This document shows, in pieces, positions 10,253 through 20,766 of a stretch of DNA of 64,000 nt (its first letter is position 1; the number at the start of each line of letters is the position of its first letter). The position numbers were made by a program, and so were the translations under genes. Location: NCBI GenBank assembly GCA_000223255.2, contig AFUT01000001.1:372001-436000 (forward strand). The letters run 5' to 3'. This DNA is from Streptococcus infantis SK970. GTDB lineage: Bacteria > Bacillota > Bacilli > Lactobacillales > Streptococcaceae. Under the pieces are notes generated by a model. It ran no database searches. It was not told the DNA's origin and saw only the letters and a list, made by a program, of their open reading frames with translations.

Positions 10253-11394
10253 ATGTCCCGTCTCTTAGTTAAAATTTTTAACCATCACACCATTGAGAAA
10301 AATGTCTATCCAGTCTTCCTAAATGAAAGTGATGCGATTCTTTTTTTATCCTTAAGTAAAATCAAGGATGAAGAGAAAATATCTTTAAAACATTTTTTGA
10401 TGGAGCAGGTGTCTCACATTAAACAAGTGACTTTTCGTCAAATAAGCCTTGAAAAATTTTCCGAAGAATTGGATCCTGTCTTAACGAATTATAAAGAGGT
10501 TGTCTTAGATGTTTTCGGTAACGATTCTTTACTAGCTATCAAGCTATATCAGTACGGAATGGAAAGAAAACTTTCTATTCATGCCACAGATATCGAGGGA
10601 GAGAAACAATATGCCTGGGATAGTGGGAAATTAGTCGAAAGTAATTTAAACATTCCTTCTTTATCGATCCAGCAATTGATAGAATTGCGTGGTGGTAAAC
10701 TCATCAAATCGAAACAACATAGGTATAGTCAGAAACAAATTGCTGCCATCAAAAAACTAGCAAACTATGCGATTTCAAACCCAGAACAATGGTTTCACGT
10801 TACTCAATTCTTCGCTTTAGCAAAAACTGGAGATTTTCACGCTGAAACAGGTAAAATTTTAATGAATAACGGGAAACGATATCCCTATCCAGCGGCATTG
10901 ATTTCCCTATTGACCGAAGCGGGAATGCTACACATTGATGAGGATAAGACGGATAAAGTCATTTATACTTTTCCAAGTTCAGAAGCTCAATTAACTTGCC
11001 GAACAAAGGGGCATATTTTAGAATTATATCTTTACCTTTTAGCAAAAGAATCAAATTTTTTGATGAATGTATGATAGGTGCTGAAATAGACTGGAATGGT
11101 ATTTTTCCTGAGGTAGATAACGTACAAAATGAGATTGATGTCGTACTTCGTAAAGGAAGATCCATTATTTTTATATCTTGTAAAATGACAGACCTATCAG
11201 TTGAAGCCATCAATGAACTGGAGGTTTATGCCAACCATTTTGCAGGAGAATCTTGTCTGAAATTAATCGTGTGTTCGGGAAAAATCAATCCTGTCTATGC
11301 GAATCGTTGTCATGAGTATGGCGTCTTAGTTATAAAGAATAACCAGATTTCAAATCTCATTCCAATGTTAGAAAAGAGATTAAAAAGAAAATGA
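10253..11394 (+). CDS. Orphan Card1/Can2-like CARF-nuclease (DUF1887 family), frameshifted
   Basis: About 380 residues once one base is restored. The N-terminal half (VYPVFLNESDAILFLSLS, VVLDVFGNDSL) looks like the divergent CARF ligand domain of DUF1887 proteins. A winged-helix-like middle region follows. The C-terminus carries a PD-(D/E)xK-type core: GAEIDWNG, NEIDVVLRKG, FISCKM. Card1/Can2 relatives are DNA/RNA nucleases switched on by cyclic oligoadenylate in type III CRISPR immunity; no cas gene or array is present here. The six-T run at 11056-11061 must be seven to join the halves (first frame stops at 11074). AGGAGG precedes ATG 10253. Own promoter and terminator make it a monocistronic accessory gene between tehB and coiA. 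Confidence 0.72.
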
Positions 11395-11435
11395 AGATAA
11401 GAAGAAGTAAACCTAAAACTGTTTTATAGTTGCGT

Positions 11436-11460
11436 AAAGACTGGTATTTCAGTCTTTTTT
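11436..11460 (+). terminator. Terminator after the Card1-like gene
   Basis: AAAGACTG / CAGTCTTT hairpin with a short loop, followed by a T run. It insulates coiA, so coiA depends on its own promoter. Confidence 0.8.
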
Positions 11461-11466
11461 AATTTT

Positions 11467-11474
11467 TTCGAATA
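11467..11474 (+). promoter_or_regulatory. CIN box (ComX/SigX late-competence promoter) of coiA
   Basis: TTCGAATA differs from the consensus TACGAATA at one base. It is preceded by a T-rich stretch, as in known ComX promoters, and lies 20 bases before the coiA ATG. coiA is a classic late competence gene, so the location supports the motif. Confidence 0.75.
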
Positions 11475-11494
11475 GAAAAATATAGGAGGACTAA

Positions 11495-12450
11495 ATGTTT
11501 TTAGCAAGAGATGAAAAAGGGAATTTAGTGAATTCTTTGGAAGATGATTTAGTTAAACAAGATTACACTTGTCCAGCATGTGGATCCATGGTACAACTAA
11601 GAAGAGGACAGAGTAAGAGGGCACATTTTGCCCATCAATCTCTAAAGAACTGTCAGCTGTTTCATGAAAACGAAAGCCCTGAACATTTAGGAAACAAGCA
11701 GGCTCTTTTTATTGGGCCAAAAAGGATGATGAGGTGTCTTTGGAATTTCCTATATCTCAATGTCAACAAATCGCAGACATTTTAGTAAGAGGAAACTTGG
11801 CTCTTGAAATTCAATGCAGTCCCATAAGACAAAGTGTTTTGGCTGAAAGAAGTAGGGGCTACCGTAGTCATGGTTTTAAAGTTCTTTGGCTATTAGGAGA
11901 AAAACTGTGGTTAAAAGAACATTTGACGCAACTACAAAGAGGATTCCTTTACTTTAGTAATAATATGGGGTTCTATGTATGGGAATTGGATCTGAAGAAC
12001 GAATTGCTGCGACTTAAATACATGCTCCATCAAGACTTACGTGGGAAATTACATTATCAGACCAAAGAGTTCCCCTATGGGAAAGGTAATCTCCTAGAAA
12101 TATTGCGTATCCCTTATCAGAAACAAAGACTACAGTGCTTTACTGTTAAGCAAGATAGATATATCTGTTCTTACATTCGACAGCAACTCTACTATCAAAA
12201 TTCTTACTGGATGAAAAAGCAATCACAAGCATATCTAGCGGGGAAAAATTTACTTAATCTAAAGTTTCAAGATTGGTGCCCTCAAGTAAGTCCTATTGAA
12301 AATGGGAATTTTTATCAAGTTGACAAAGACATCAGTGATTATTATCTACATTTTAAATCTTACTATGAAAAAAATCCTCAATTGAAACATCAAAAGCTTT
12401 ATCCGCCAGCCTTTTATCAACAGTATTTTCTGAAAAATGTGGTAAAATAG
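11495..12450 (+). CDS. coiA: Competence protein CoiA (frameshifted)
   Basis: A late competence protein required for transformation, thought to act with DprA/RecA on incoming single strands. An N-terminal zinc-finger-like part ([22 protein letters not shown]) leads to a nuclease-like core ([12 protein letters not shown]) and an alpha-helical C-terminal region. The first frame stops at 11785 because the run at 11706-11710 has five T; six give [20 protein letters not shown] and a protein of about 318 residues, the usual length. The start follows GGAGG. It is immediately followed by pepF. Confidence 0.93.
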
Positions 12451-12467
12451 AAAGGATGGAGGAATTT

Positions 12468-14270
12468 ATGGTATTACAAAGAAATGAAATCAATGAAAAA
12501 TACACTTGGGATCTATCTACTATTTTCGCAACTGACCAAGCTTGGGAAGAAGAGTTAGCACTTCTAAGCAGAGACACGAAAGAAGCTTCTAAATCTGAGG
12601 GAAGACTTTTGGAAAGTGCTGCTAGCTTATTAGAGATTACAGAACTTTATCTGGATTTAAATCGTCGTCTTGAAAAACTATATGTCTATGCTCATATGAA
12701 AAATGACCAAGATACGCGTGAAGCCAAGTACCAAGAATACTACGCCAAGGCTATGACACTATATAGTCAATTAGATCAAGTCTTTTCTTTCTATGAGCCT
12801 GAGTTTATGAAGATTACTGAAGAACAGTATCATGCTTTCTTAGAGGCAGAGCCAAAGCTTCAGATATATAAACACTTTTTTGATACATTATTGCAAAATA
12901 AGGATCATGTTCTTTCTCAACGTGAAGAAGAACTACTTGCTGGAGCTGGAGAAATTTTTGGTTCGGCTAGTGAGACTTTTGCAATCTTGGACAATGCTGA
13001 TATCACCTTCCCTTATGTACTAGATGATGAAGGAAATGAAGTGCAACTATCACACGGGACCTACTCACGCTTAATGGAATCCAAAAATCGTGAGGTACGT
13101 CGTGGTGCATACGAAGCTCTCTATTCAACTTATAAGCAATTCCAACATACATATGCTAAAACACTTCAAACAAACGTAAAGGTACAAAACTATCGTGCTA
13201 AAGTGCGCAATTACCAAAGTGCACGTCAGGCAGCTCTTGCAGCTAACTTTGTCCCTGAAAGTGTATATGATAATCTGGTGACAGCTGTTCGTAAGCATTT
13301 GCCACTTTTGCAACGTTATCTTGACCTTCGTTCAAAAATCTTGGGTATCCCAGATCTCAAAATGTACGATGTTTACACACCACTTTCATCGGTTGAATAT
13401 AGTTTTACTTATCCAGAAGCGTTGAAGAAAGCCGAAGAAGCTTTGGCTGTTCTTGGTGAAGATTACTTAGGTCGTGTTAAACGTGCCTTTAGTGAACGTT
13501 GGATTGATGTTTATGAAAACCAAGGCAAGCGTTCAGGTGCATACTCTGGTGGTTCCTACGATACTAATGCCTTTATGCTTCTTAACTGGCAGGATAATTT
13601 AGATAATCTCTTTACCCTTGTACATGAGACTGGTCACAGTATGCATTCAAGCTATACTCGTGAAACCCAGCCATACGTTTATGGAGACTATTCAATTTTC
13701 TTAGCTGAGATTGCTTCAACAACTAATGAGAATATCCTAACGGAAAAACTGTTAGAGGAAGTTGAAGATGACGCAACACGCTTTGCTATTCTCAATAACT
13801 TCTTGGATGGTTTCCGTGGGACAGTCTTCCGCCAAACTCAATTTGCTGAATTTGAACATGCGATTCACCAAGCTGATCAAAATGGTGAAGTCTTGACAAG
13901 CGAGTTCTTAAATAATCTTTATGCTGACTTGAACCAAGAATATTATGGTTTGAGTAAGGAAGACAATCCTCAAATCCAGTATGAGTGGGCTCGTATTCCT
14001 CATTTCTACTATAATTACTATGTATATCAATATTCAACAGGCTTTGCGGCAGCCTCAGCCTTGGCTGAAAAGATTGTTCACGGTAGTCAAGAGGATCGTG
14101 ACCGTTATATTGATTATCTCAAGGCTGGGAAGTCTGACTATCCACTTAATATCATGCGAAAAGCGGGTGTTGATATGGAAAAAGAAAACTATCTCAACGA
14201 TGCCTTTGCAGTCTTTGAACGCCGTTTGGATGAGTTCGAAGCCCTTGTTGAAAAATTAGGATTAGCATAA
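12468..14270 (+). CDS. pepF: Oligoendopeptidase F
   Basis: 600 residues of the M3B metallopeptidase family. The zinc motif HETGHS (in [14 protein letters not shown]) is followed by the third ligand in EIASTTNE. It cleaves peptides of roughly 7-17 residues in the cytoplasm and may recycle signal or competence peptides. I use ATG 12468 ([16 protein letters not shown]) with GGAGG five bases upstream; the in-frame ATG at 12456 lies inside that ribosome site. It starts 17 bases after coiA and is probably cotranscribed during competence. Confidence 0.94.
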   Translation: MVLQRNEINEKYTWDLSTIFATDQAWEEELALLSRDTKEASKSEGRLLESAASLLEITELYLDLNRRLEKLYVYAHMKNDQDTREAKYQEYYAKAMTLYSQLDQVFSFYEPEFMKITEEQYHAFLEAEPKLQIYKHFFDTLLQNKDHVLSQREEELLAGAGEIFGSASETFAILDNADITFPYVLDDEGNEVQLSHGTYSRLMESKNREVRRGAYEALYSTYKQFQHTYAKTLQTNVKVQNYRAKVRNYQSARQAALAANFVPESVYDNLVTAVRKHLPLLQRYLDLRSKILGIPDLKMYDVYTPLSSVEYSFTYPEALKKAEEALAVLGEDYLGRVKRAFSERWIDVYENQGKRSGAYSGGSYDTNAFMLLNWQDNLDNLFTLVHETGHSMHSSYTRETQPYVYGDYSIFLAEIASTTNENILTEKLLEEVEDDATRFAILNNFLDGFRGTVFRQTQFAEFEHAIHQADQNGEVLTSEFLNNLYADLNQEYYGLSKEDNPQIQYEWARIPHFYYNYYVYQYSTGFAAASALAEKIVHGSQEDRDRYIDYLKAGKSDYPLNIMRKAGVDMEKENYLNDAFAVFERRLDEFEALVEKLGLA

Positions 14271-14271
14271 G

Positions 14272-14985
14272 ATGGTTGAGTCATACAGTAAAAATGCTAA
14301 CCATAACATGCGACGGCCTGTCGTAAAAGAAGAAATCGTCGAATTTTTACGTCAACGTCAAAAGCAAGTGTCAGGTTCCTTAAAAGAACTAGAAAACTTT
14401 GCTCGCAAGGAAAATATTCCTATCATTCCTCATGAAACTGTCGCCTACTTTCGTTTCCTTATGGAAACAATTCAACCCAAAAATATTTTAGAGATTGGGA
14501 CGGCGATTGGGTTTTCTGCACTTTTGATGGCCAATCATGCCCCAAATGCAAAAATTACTACCATTGACCGGAATCCTGAAATGATTGGTTTTGCTAAGGA
14601 AAATTTTGCAAAATTTGACAGTCGTAAACAAATCACTCTTTTAGAAGGTGATGCGGTAGATGTTTTGTCAACATTGACAGAGACCTATGATTTTGTTTTT
14701 ATGGATTCTGCAAAATCTAAATACATCGTATTTCTTCCAGAAATTCTCAAACACCTAGATGTTGGAGGAGTAGTCGTCTTGGATGATGTTTTTCAAGGTG
14801 GTGACATCGCTAAGGATATCATGGAAGTTCGACGTGGACAACGAACCATTTATCGTGGTTTGCAAAGACTATTTGACGCAACTCTAGACAATCCAGGATT
14901 AACAGCTAGTCTAGTTCCTCTCGGAGATGGAATCTTGATGCTAAGAAAGAATCAAGCAGAAGTAGAACTGCCTGATGTTGACTAA
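14272..14985 (+). CDS. trmR: O-methyltransferase, probably tRNA 5-hydroxyuridine methyltransferase TrmR
   Basis: 237 residues of the YrrM/COMT-like class I family. The SAM-binding motif NILEIGTAIGFSALLMA is around residues 75-91 and the metal-binding DDVFQGG around 163-169. The B. subtilis YrrM homologue makes 5-methoxyuridine at the tRNA wobble position; assignment here is by family and gene position only. It begins one base after pepF, so it is cotranscribed with pepF, and prsA follows as in the pneumococcus. Confidence 0.78.
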   Translation: MVESYSKNANHNMRRPVVKEEIVEFLRQRQKQVSGSLKELENFARKENIPIIPHETVAYFRFLMETIQPKNILEIGTAIGFSALLMANHAPNAKITTIDRNPEMIGFAKENFAKFDSRKQITLLEGDAVDVLSTLTETYDFVFMDSAKSKYIVFLPEILKHLDVGGVVVLDDVFQGGDIAKDIMEVRRGQRTIYRGLQRLFDATLDNPGLTASLVPLGDGILMLRKNQAEVELPDVD

Positions 14986-15060
14986 TTTCAGATATTTTTA
15001 AGACAATTTAGTAAAATAGATAAGGTAAACATTTATCTAGTGTATAAAAAAGGAGTAAAC

Positions 15061-16049
15061 ATGAAGAAAAAATTATTGGCTGGTGCCATTACTTTATTAT
15101 CAGTAGCTACTTTGGCTGCTTGTTCAAATAGCTCTCAAGGAGCTGACTTAATCAGTATGAAAGGTGATGTCATCACTGAACATCAATTCTTTGAAGAAGT
15201 TAAGAATAATCCAACTGCTCAACAAGTCTTACTTAACATGACTATTCAAAAAGTTTTTGAAAAACAATATGGTTCTGAAGTAAGTGATAAAGAAGTTGAT
15301 GAAGCTGTTGCAGAAGAGCAAAAGAAATATGGCGATAGCTATCAAATCGTTCTTTCTCGTGCTGGTATGACAGCTGAAAGTCGTAAAGCTCAAATCCGTA
15401 CAAGTAAATTAGTTGAGTACGCTGTTAAGAAAGCTGCAGAAGCAGAATTGACGGATGAAAACTATAAAAAAGCTTATGACGAGTACACTCCAGAAGTAAC
15501 TGCTCAAATTATTAAACTTGATAGCGAAGATAAGGCTAAAGAAGTTCTTGCTAAAGCAAAAGAATCTGGAGCTGACTTCGCACAATTGGCTAAAGATAAT
15601 TCAACTGACGAAAAGACAAAAGCAAATGGTGGAGAAATCACTTTTGATTCTGCATCAACAGAATTGCCAGACGTTGTTAAAAAGCAGCCTTTGCCCTCAA
15701 TGTTGATGGAATCTCTGATGTGATCACAGCTCCGGGTACACAAGCTTATTCTAGCAGTTTCTATATTGTTAAATTGATTAAGAAAACTGAAAAATCTTCT
15801 AACTGGGAAGATTATAAAGAAAAATTGAAGACAATCATTCTTACTCAAAAACAAAATGATGCTACTTTTGTTCAAGGTGTTATTAGTAAAGAATTAAAAG
15901 CAGCAAACATCAAGGTTAAAGACCCAGCATTCCAAAGTATCTTTACTCAGTATATCCAAAGTGATACTACAAGTGAAACTACAACTACATCAGCAGCAAG
16001 CGATACTACAACAACAGCAAGTGAAACTACAACAACATCTTCAAACTAA
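15061..16049 (+). CDS. prsA: Foldase lipoprotein PrsA/PpmA (frameshifted)
   Basis: A surface lipoprotein that helps fold secreted proteins. Start ATG 15061 after AAGGAG gives a signal peptide MKKKLLAGAITLL with lipobox TLAAC (Cys 21). A SurA-like N-domain, a parvulin-type domain and a Ser/Thr-rich tail follow. The run at 15679-15683 has five A; six continue VVKKAAFALNVDGISDVIT to the stop at 16049, for about 329 residues. As written it splits into 15061-15723 and a second frame from 15720. An in-frame ATG at 15040 upstream is rejected because it precedes the ribosome site. Confidence 0.92.
15960..16045 (+). repeat. Thr/Ser-coding direct repeats in the prsA 3' end
   Basis: Imperfect copies of AGTGAAACTACAAC and GATACTACAAC encode SDTTSETTTTS-like units. 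The tail is low complexity and probably flexible. Such repeats can change copy number by slippage. Confidence 0.7.
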
Positions 16050-16056
16050 GGATGAC

Positions 16057-16093
16057 AACTCTATCTTTCTACTCTAGAAAGATAGAGTTTTTT
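16057..16093 (+). terminator. Strong terminator after prsA
   Basis: A 14-bp perfect stem, AACTCTATCTTTCT / AGAAAGATAGAGTT, with loop ACTCT and a T run. Confidence 0.9.
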
Positions 16094-16199
16094 AAATCTT
16101 CCGTGGTTAAAAGTTATAAATGAAAATAATTGTTGTGTGAATTCTTCAAGTTTAAATTCTAGCCTTTATAGGGTAAGAGTTTTTTTCTAGTCTAAAAAA

Positions 16200-16208
16200 T
16201 GGTATAAT
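16200..16208 (+). promoter_or_regulatory. Extended -10 promoter of ftsW
   Basis: TGGTATAAT lies about 54 bases upstream of the ftsW ATG. No good -35 is visible, as is common for extended -10 promoters. Confidence 0.6.
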
Positions 16209-16261
16209 AGCTTGTAAAACTAGAATTAATAGAAGATTAAAAATTTAATAGATGGTGAAGT

Positions 16262-17473
16262 ATGAAAATTAGTAAAAGGCACCTGTTGAATTACTCTATT
16301 TTAGTGCCCTATATTCTCTTATCCGTTCTGGGTTTAATAGTGGTATATTCGACAACGAGTGCATCTTTGATTCAAGAAGGAAAGAGCGCTTTTCAATTAG
16401 TTCGAAATCAGGGCTTGTTTTGGATTGTTAGTTTGTTGCTTATTGCAGTAATCTATAAGCTGAAACTTGGTTTTCTTCGAAACGAACGTTTGTTATTTAT
16501 CGTTATGTTTGCTGAGTTAGTGTTACTAGCTTTAGCTCGTTTGATTGGGATTCCCATCAATGGTGCTTACGGTTGGATTAAAGTGGGGCCTATCACAGTT
16601 CAACCTGCGGAATACTTGAAAATTATCATCATTTGGTACTTGGCTCAACGTTTTTCAAAACAACAAGAAGAAATTGGTATTTATGACTTTCAAGTTTTAA
16701 CTCAAAACCAATGGTTGCCTAGGTCTTTTAACGATTGGCGATTTGTCCTCTTGGTCATGATTGGTAGTTTGGCCATTTTCCCTGACCTTGGAAATGCCAC
16801 AATTCTCTTTTTGGTTTCATTGTTGATGTACTCAATTAGTGGGATAGCTCACCGATGGTTTGCAACTATCCTTGGAATATTGACCAGTTTATCCTTTGTT
16901 TCCCTAACAGCCATTAAATTTATTGGTGTTGAGAAGGTTTCAAAGATTCCAGTATTTGGATACGTTGCTAAACGATTCAGTGCCTTCTTTAATCCATTTG
17001 ATGACGTTGCTGGTGCTGGACACCAGTTGGCAAATTCATACTATGCTATGGTAAATGGTGGATGGTTTGGGCTAGGATTAGGAAACTCTATCGAAAAACG
17101 AGGCTACCTACCTGAGGCACACACAGACTTCGTTTTCTCTATTGTGATTGAAGAGTTTGGATTTGTTGGTGCCAGTCTTATTTTAGCACTATTATTCTTC
17201 CTAATTCTTCGTATCATTTTAGTTGGTGTTCGAGCGAAAGATCCATTTAACTCAATGGTGGCAATCGGTATTGGTGGAATGATTTTAATTCAGGTATTCG
17301 TTAATATCGGAGGGATTTCAGGATTGATCCCTTCAACAGGTGTAACCTTCCCATTCCTTTCTCAAGGGGGGAATAGTCTCCTGGTTCTATCAGTAGCTAT
17401 CGCCTTTGTGTTAAATATCGATGCTAGTGAAAAACGTGCAAAACTATATAGCGAGTATGAAACACAGCTCTAA
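16262..17473 (+). CDS. ftsW: Septal peptidoglycan polymerase FtsW
   Basis: 403 residues with about ten transmembrane helices, of the SEDS family. Conserved motifs include [20 protein letters not shown] and [12 protein letters not shown] near the end. It polymerises septal peptidoglycan from lipid II with a partner class B PBP. In the pneumococcus ftsW also precedes ppc, but there the island PPI-1 sits upstream; here prsA is directly upstream instead. Weak ribosome site (GGTGAAGT). Confidence 0.94.
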   Translation: MKISKRHLLNYSILVPYILLSVLGLIVVYSTTSASLIQEGKSAFQLVRNQGLFWIVSLLLIAVIYKLKLGFLRNERLLFIVMFAELVLLALARLIGIPINGAYGWIKVGPITVQPAEYLKIIIIWYLAQRFSKQQEEIGIYDFQVLTQNQWLPRSFNDWRFVLLVMIGSLAIFPDLGNATILFLVSLLMYSISGIAHRWFATILGILTSLSFVSLTAIKFIGVEKVSKIPVFGYVAKRFSAFFNPFDDVAGAGHQLANSYYAMVNGGWFGLGLGNSIEKRGYLPEAHTDFVFSIVIEEFGFVGASLILALLFFLILRIILVGVRAKDPFNSMVAIGIGGMILIQVFVNIGGISGLIPSTGVTFPFLSQGGNSLLVLSVAIAFVLNIDASEKRAKLYSEYETQL

Positions 17474-17496
17474 GAAAAAGTGACAAGGAGAAAAAT

Positions 17497-20322
17497 ATGT
17501 CTCTTCAAAAACTAGAAAATAACAGAAATAAAACTGTAGTCCAAGAAGAAGTTCAAATCTTGACAGATTTACTTGAAGATATCACGAAAAATATGCTTCC
17601 CGCTGAGACTTTTGACAAGATTATGCAGTTGAAGAAGCTATCATCAAATTTAGACTATCAAGGACTAGATAAGGTAGTGAGAAGTCTTTCAAATGATGAA
17701 ATGGTCTACATCTCCAGATATTTCTCTATTTTGCCACTTTTGATTAATATTTCTGAAGATGTTGACTTGGCATACGAAATCAACCATCTAAATAATATTG
17801 ATCAAGATTATCTTGGTAAATTATCAACAACCATTGAAATGGTAGCTGAAAAAGAAAATGCAGCTGAAATTCTTGAACATCTGAACGTGGTGCCAGTATT
17901 AACAGCCCATCCAACTCAGGTTCAAAGAAAGAGTATGCTGGACTTGACCAATCATATCCATACTCTCTTGCGTAAATACCGTGACGTGAGAATGGGGCTT
18001 ATTAACAAAGAAAAATGGCACAATGATCTTCGTCGCTACATTGAGATTATCATGCAGACGGATATGATTCGTGAGAAGAAACTAAAAGTAACGAATGAAA
18101 TCACAAACGTGATGGAATATTACAATAGTTCTTTCCTACAAGCTGTACCAAATCTAATGTTAGAGTATAAGCGTCTTGCAAAAGAGCAGGGAATTGACCT
18201 AAAACAAGCAAAACCTATCACCATGGGAATGTGGATTGGTGGAGACCGTGACGGCAATCCATTTGTAACTGCTGAGACACTCATGCGTTCAGCAACCATT
18301 CAAAGCGAAGTCATCTTCAACTACTATATCAGCAAGATTTCTAGTCTCTATCGTACTTTCTCTCTGTCTACTAATTTATCCAAGACAAGCAAGGCTGTTG
18401 AAGAAATGGCTGCACAATCTAGTGATACATCTGTCTTCCGTGAAAAAGAACCTTACCGTCGTGCTTTTCACTTTATTCAATCTAAATTGATTCAAACGCT
18501 TTTGAATTTGAAAGAGTGGGCTCTTGTCGGGTCATCGGCAGATGAACGTCATCATGTTGAGCGACTTTTTGGCGCTCAAGGATATCAACAAGGAGAGGTA
18601 ACTAACTATATCAGTAATCGTCTCTCAGGAGCTATCCAAGATTTGGCAGATGAGCGTCCTCCGTACTACGAAACAATTGAAGAGTTTAAGCATGACTTAT
18701 ATGTCATTAAGGATTCATTGCTTGAGAATAAAGCGGAGGCTTTGCTCACTGGTGAGTTTGCAGAATTACTAGAAGCAGTTGAAGTATTCGGATTCTTCCT
18801 GGCATCTATCGATATGCGCCAAGACTCAAGTGTTCATGAAGCCTGTGTTGCTGAGTTGTTAGCATCCGCTGGAATTAATGACCATTATAGTGATCTTTCA
18901 GAAGATGAGAAGTGCGAGTTGCTTTTACATGAACTATTAGAAGACCCTCGAATCTTATCAGCAACCCATGCTGAAAAATCTGAACTTCTTGAAAAGGAAT
19001 TGGCTATTTTCCAGACAGCACGTGAATTAAAAGATCGTTTGGGAGAAGACGTCATTCGTCAAACCATTATCTCTCATGCAACCAGCGTGTCTGATATGTT
19101 AGAATTGGCGATTATGCTCAAAGAAGTCGGTCTTGTGGATGCTGAAAAAGCGCGTGTTCAAATCGTACCCCTCTTTGAAACGATTGAGGACTTGGATCAT
19201 TCCGAAGAAACAATGAGAAAGTATTTCTCTTTACCGCTTGCTAAGAAGTGGATTGCTTCAAAAGATAATTATCAAGAAATCATGCTAGGTTACTCAGATA
19301 GTAACAAGGATGGTGGTTATCTATCATCTTGTTGGACTCTATACAAAGCTCAGCAACAATTAACCGCTATCGGTGATGAATTTGGAGTCAAAGTAACCTT
19401 CTTCCACGGTCGTGGTGGTACTGTTGGTCGTGGTGGTGGACCTACTTATGATGCCATTGCTTCTCAGCCGCTTAAGTCTATCAAAGATCGTATCCGCCTT
19501 ACTGAACAAGGTGAAGTTATCGGAAATAAATACGGAAACAAGGATGCAGCCTACTATAACTTGGAAATGTTGGTATCGGCGGCTATCAACCGTATGATTA
19601 CCAAGAAGAAGAGCGATACTAATACATCAAATCGTTATGAAGCCATCATGGACCAAGTAGTCAGTCGTAGCTATGATATCTACCGTGAACTAGTATTTGG
19701 AAATGACCATTTCTACGATTATTTCTTTGAATCTAGTCCAATCAAGAATATCTCAAGCTTTAATATTGGTTCTCGTCCAGCAGCTCGTAAAACAATCACT
19801 GAAATTGGTGGTCTACGTGCCATTCCTTGGGTATTCTCATGGTCACAAAGTCGTGTCATGTTCCCGGGATGGTATGGTGTTGGTTCAAGCTTCAAGGAAT
19901 TTATTGATCAAGATCCAAAGAATATTGAATACCTTCGTGACATGTATCAAAACTGGCCTTTCTTCCAGTCACTCCTATCTAACGTTGATATGGTCTTGTC
20001 AAAATCAAATATGAATATTGCTTTTGAATATGCTAAACTTTGTGAAAGTGAAGAAGTACAAGCAATCTACTATACTATTTTGGATGAATGGCAATTGACT
20101 AAGAATGTTATCTTGGCCATTGAAGGCTATGATGAACTTTTGGCAGAAAATGCTTACTTGAAAGACAGTCTGAACTACCGTATGCCTTATTTCAATATCC
20201 TTAACTATATCCAGTTGGAATTGATTAAGCGTCAACGTCGTGGCGAGCTTTCTTCAGATGAAGAAAGATTGATTCATACAACTATTAACGGAATTGCTAC
20301 AGGATTACGTAATTCAGGTTAA
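17497..20322 (+). CDS. ppc: Phosphoenolpyruvate carboxylase
   Basis: 941 residues. The catalytic His is in [13 protein letters not shown], and the substrate-site motifs [14 protein letters not shown] and [14 protein letters not shown] are intact, with a normal C-terminal end (GLRNSG). It forms oxaloacetate from PEP and bicarbonate, feeding aspartate synthesis in an organism with an incomplete TCA cycle. AAGGAG precedes ATG 17497, 23 bases after ftsW, so the two are likely cotranscribed. Long frame without any indel. Confidence 0.96.
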   Translation: MSLQKLENNRNKTVVQEEVQILTDLLEDITKNMLPAETFDKIMQLKKLSSNLDYQGLDKVVRSLSNDEMVYISRYFSILPLLINISEDVDLAYEINHLNNIDQDYLGKLSTTIEMVAEKENAAEILEHLNVVPVLTAHPTQVQRKSMLDLTNHIHTLLRKYRDVRMGLINKEKWHNDLRRYIEIIMQTDMIREKKLKVTNEITNVMEYYNSSFLQAVPNLMLEYKRLAKEQGIDLKQAKPITMGMWIGGDRDGNPFVTAETLMRSATIQSEVIFNYYISKISSLYRTFSLSTNLSKTSKAVEEMAAQSSDTSVFREKEPYRRAFHFIQSKLIQTLLNLKEWALVGSSADERHHVERLFGAQGYQQGEVTNYISNRLSGAIQDLADERPPYYETIEEFKHDLYVIKDSLLENKAEALLTGEFAELLEAVEVFGFFLASIDMRQDSSVHEACVAELLASAGINDHYSDLSEDEKCELLLHELLEDPRILSATHAEKSELLEKELAIFQTARELKDRLGEDVIRQTIISHATSVSDMLELAIMLKEVGLVDAEKARVQIVPLFETIEDLDHSEETMRKYFSLPLAKKWIASKDNYQEIMLGYSDSNKDGGYLSSCWTLYKAQQQLTAIGDEFGVKVTFFHGRGGTVGRGGGPTYDAIASQPLKSIKDRIRLTEQGEVIGNKYGNKDAAYYNLEMLVSAAINRMITKKKSDTNTSNRYEAIMDQVVSRSYDIYRELVFGNDHFYDYFFESSPIKNISSFNIGSRPAARKTITEIGGLRAIPWVFSWSQSRVMFPGWYGVGSSFKEFIDQDPKNIEYLRDMYQNWPFFQSLLSNVDMVLSKSNMNIAFEYAKLCESEEVQAIYYTILDEWQLTKNVILAIEGYDELLAENAYLKDSLNYRMPYFNILNYIQLELIKRQRRGELSSDEERLIHTTINGIATGLRNSG

Positions 20323-20387
20323 TACAAGCAATTTTTTCCAAAAACCGTAGGTATTTTCATAATTTTTTAAAATAATTCATGAAAATC

Positions 20388-20416
20388 CTTGACAAGTTTT
20401 AGGAAAATGATATAAT
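20388..20416 (+). promoter_or_regulatory. Sigma-70 type promoter of the trpXYZ leader
   Basis: TTGACA, 17 bases, TATAAT: a full consensus promoter. Predicted start near 20423, at the first base-paired nucleotides of the T-box leader. Confidence 0.85.
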
Positions 20417-20421
20417 TTAAG

Positions 20422-20657
20422 CATTCAGAAAGTAATCATTGAAGTTTTCTAGAGAGTCTGTGGTTGGTGGAAACAGATAAATGAAGATGATGAAATTGGG
20501 CTGAATGTTATAAAGAATTTGAAATCATAAGAATTCGGTGCGCACACCTTACAGTGCTACTCGTGAAGCGAGATTGAGAGATAGGGGGATTTTCCCTATA
20601 ATTGAGGTGGCACCGCGCATCGACGTCCTCACACAAGTTTTTGTGTGAGGACTTTTT
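20422..20657 (+). ncRNA. T-box riboswitch, tryptophan specifier
   Basis: Stem I closes with CATTCAG (20422-20428) and CTGAATG (20501-20507). The specifier-loop AGTA motif lies on the 5' side and TGG (Trp codon, 20497-20499) opposite. The distal-loop motif GGTTGGTGGAAAC follows the AGAGAG bulge. The T-box core GAGGTGGCACCGCG is at 20604-20617, and a terminator hairpin GTCCTCACACAA / TTGTGTGAGGAC with T run ends at 20657. Uncharged tRNA-Trp would stabilise the antiterminator and let transcription reach trpXYZ. Confidence 0.93.
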
Positions 20658-20676
20658 CTATGGGGAGGAAAAAATT

Positions 20677-20718
20677 ATGGAAATCAAACGATGGCGACGC
20701 TTGGTAAAGTTATATTGA
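20677..20718 (+). CDS. Possible 13-codon leader ORF between the T-box and trpX
   Basis: Right after the terminator, a GGGGAGGA ribosome site at 20662-20669 precedes ATG 20677 and a short frame MEIKRWRRLVKLY with one Trp codon. It is basic and unlike any protein I know. It may be a translated leader, a remnant of a lost gene, or chance. The good spacing of the ribosome site is the only support. Confidence 0.35.
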   Translation: MEIKRWRRLVKLY

Positions 20719-20766
20719 AAGTGAAATGAACATTACTAAGTTTAAGGGTAATAAGGAGAAATAGAT

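Noticed and set aside
14997..15012. Possible CiaR repeat upstream of prsA (TTTAAG, four bases, TTTAGT)
   Set aside because: The second half differs at two of six positions and no -10 lies at the right distance, even allowing one missing base.
15960..16045. Short spaced repeats that could suggest a CRISPR-like array
   Set aside because: They are Thr/Ser codon repeats inside the prsA reading frame, with no unique spacers.
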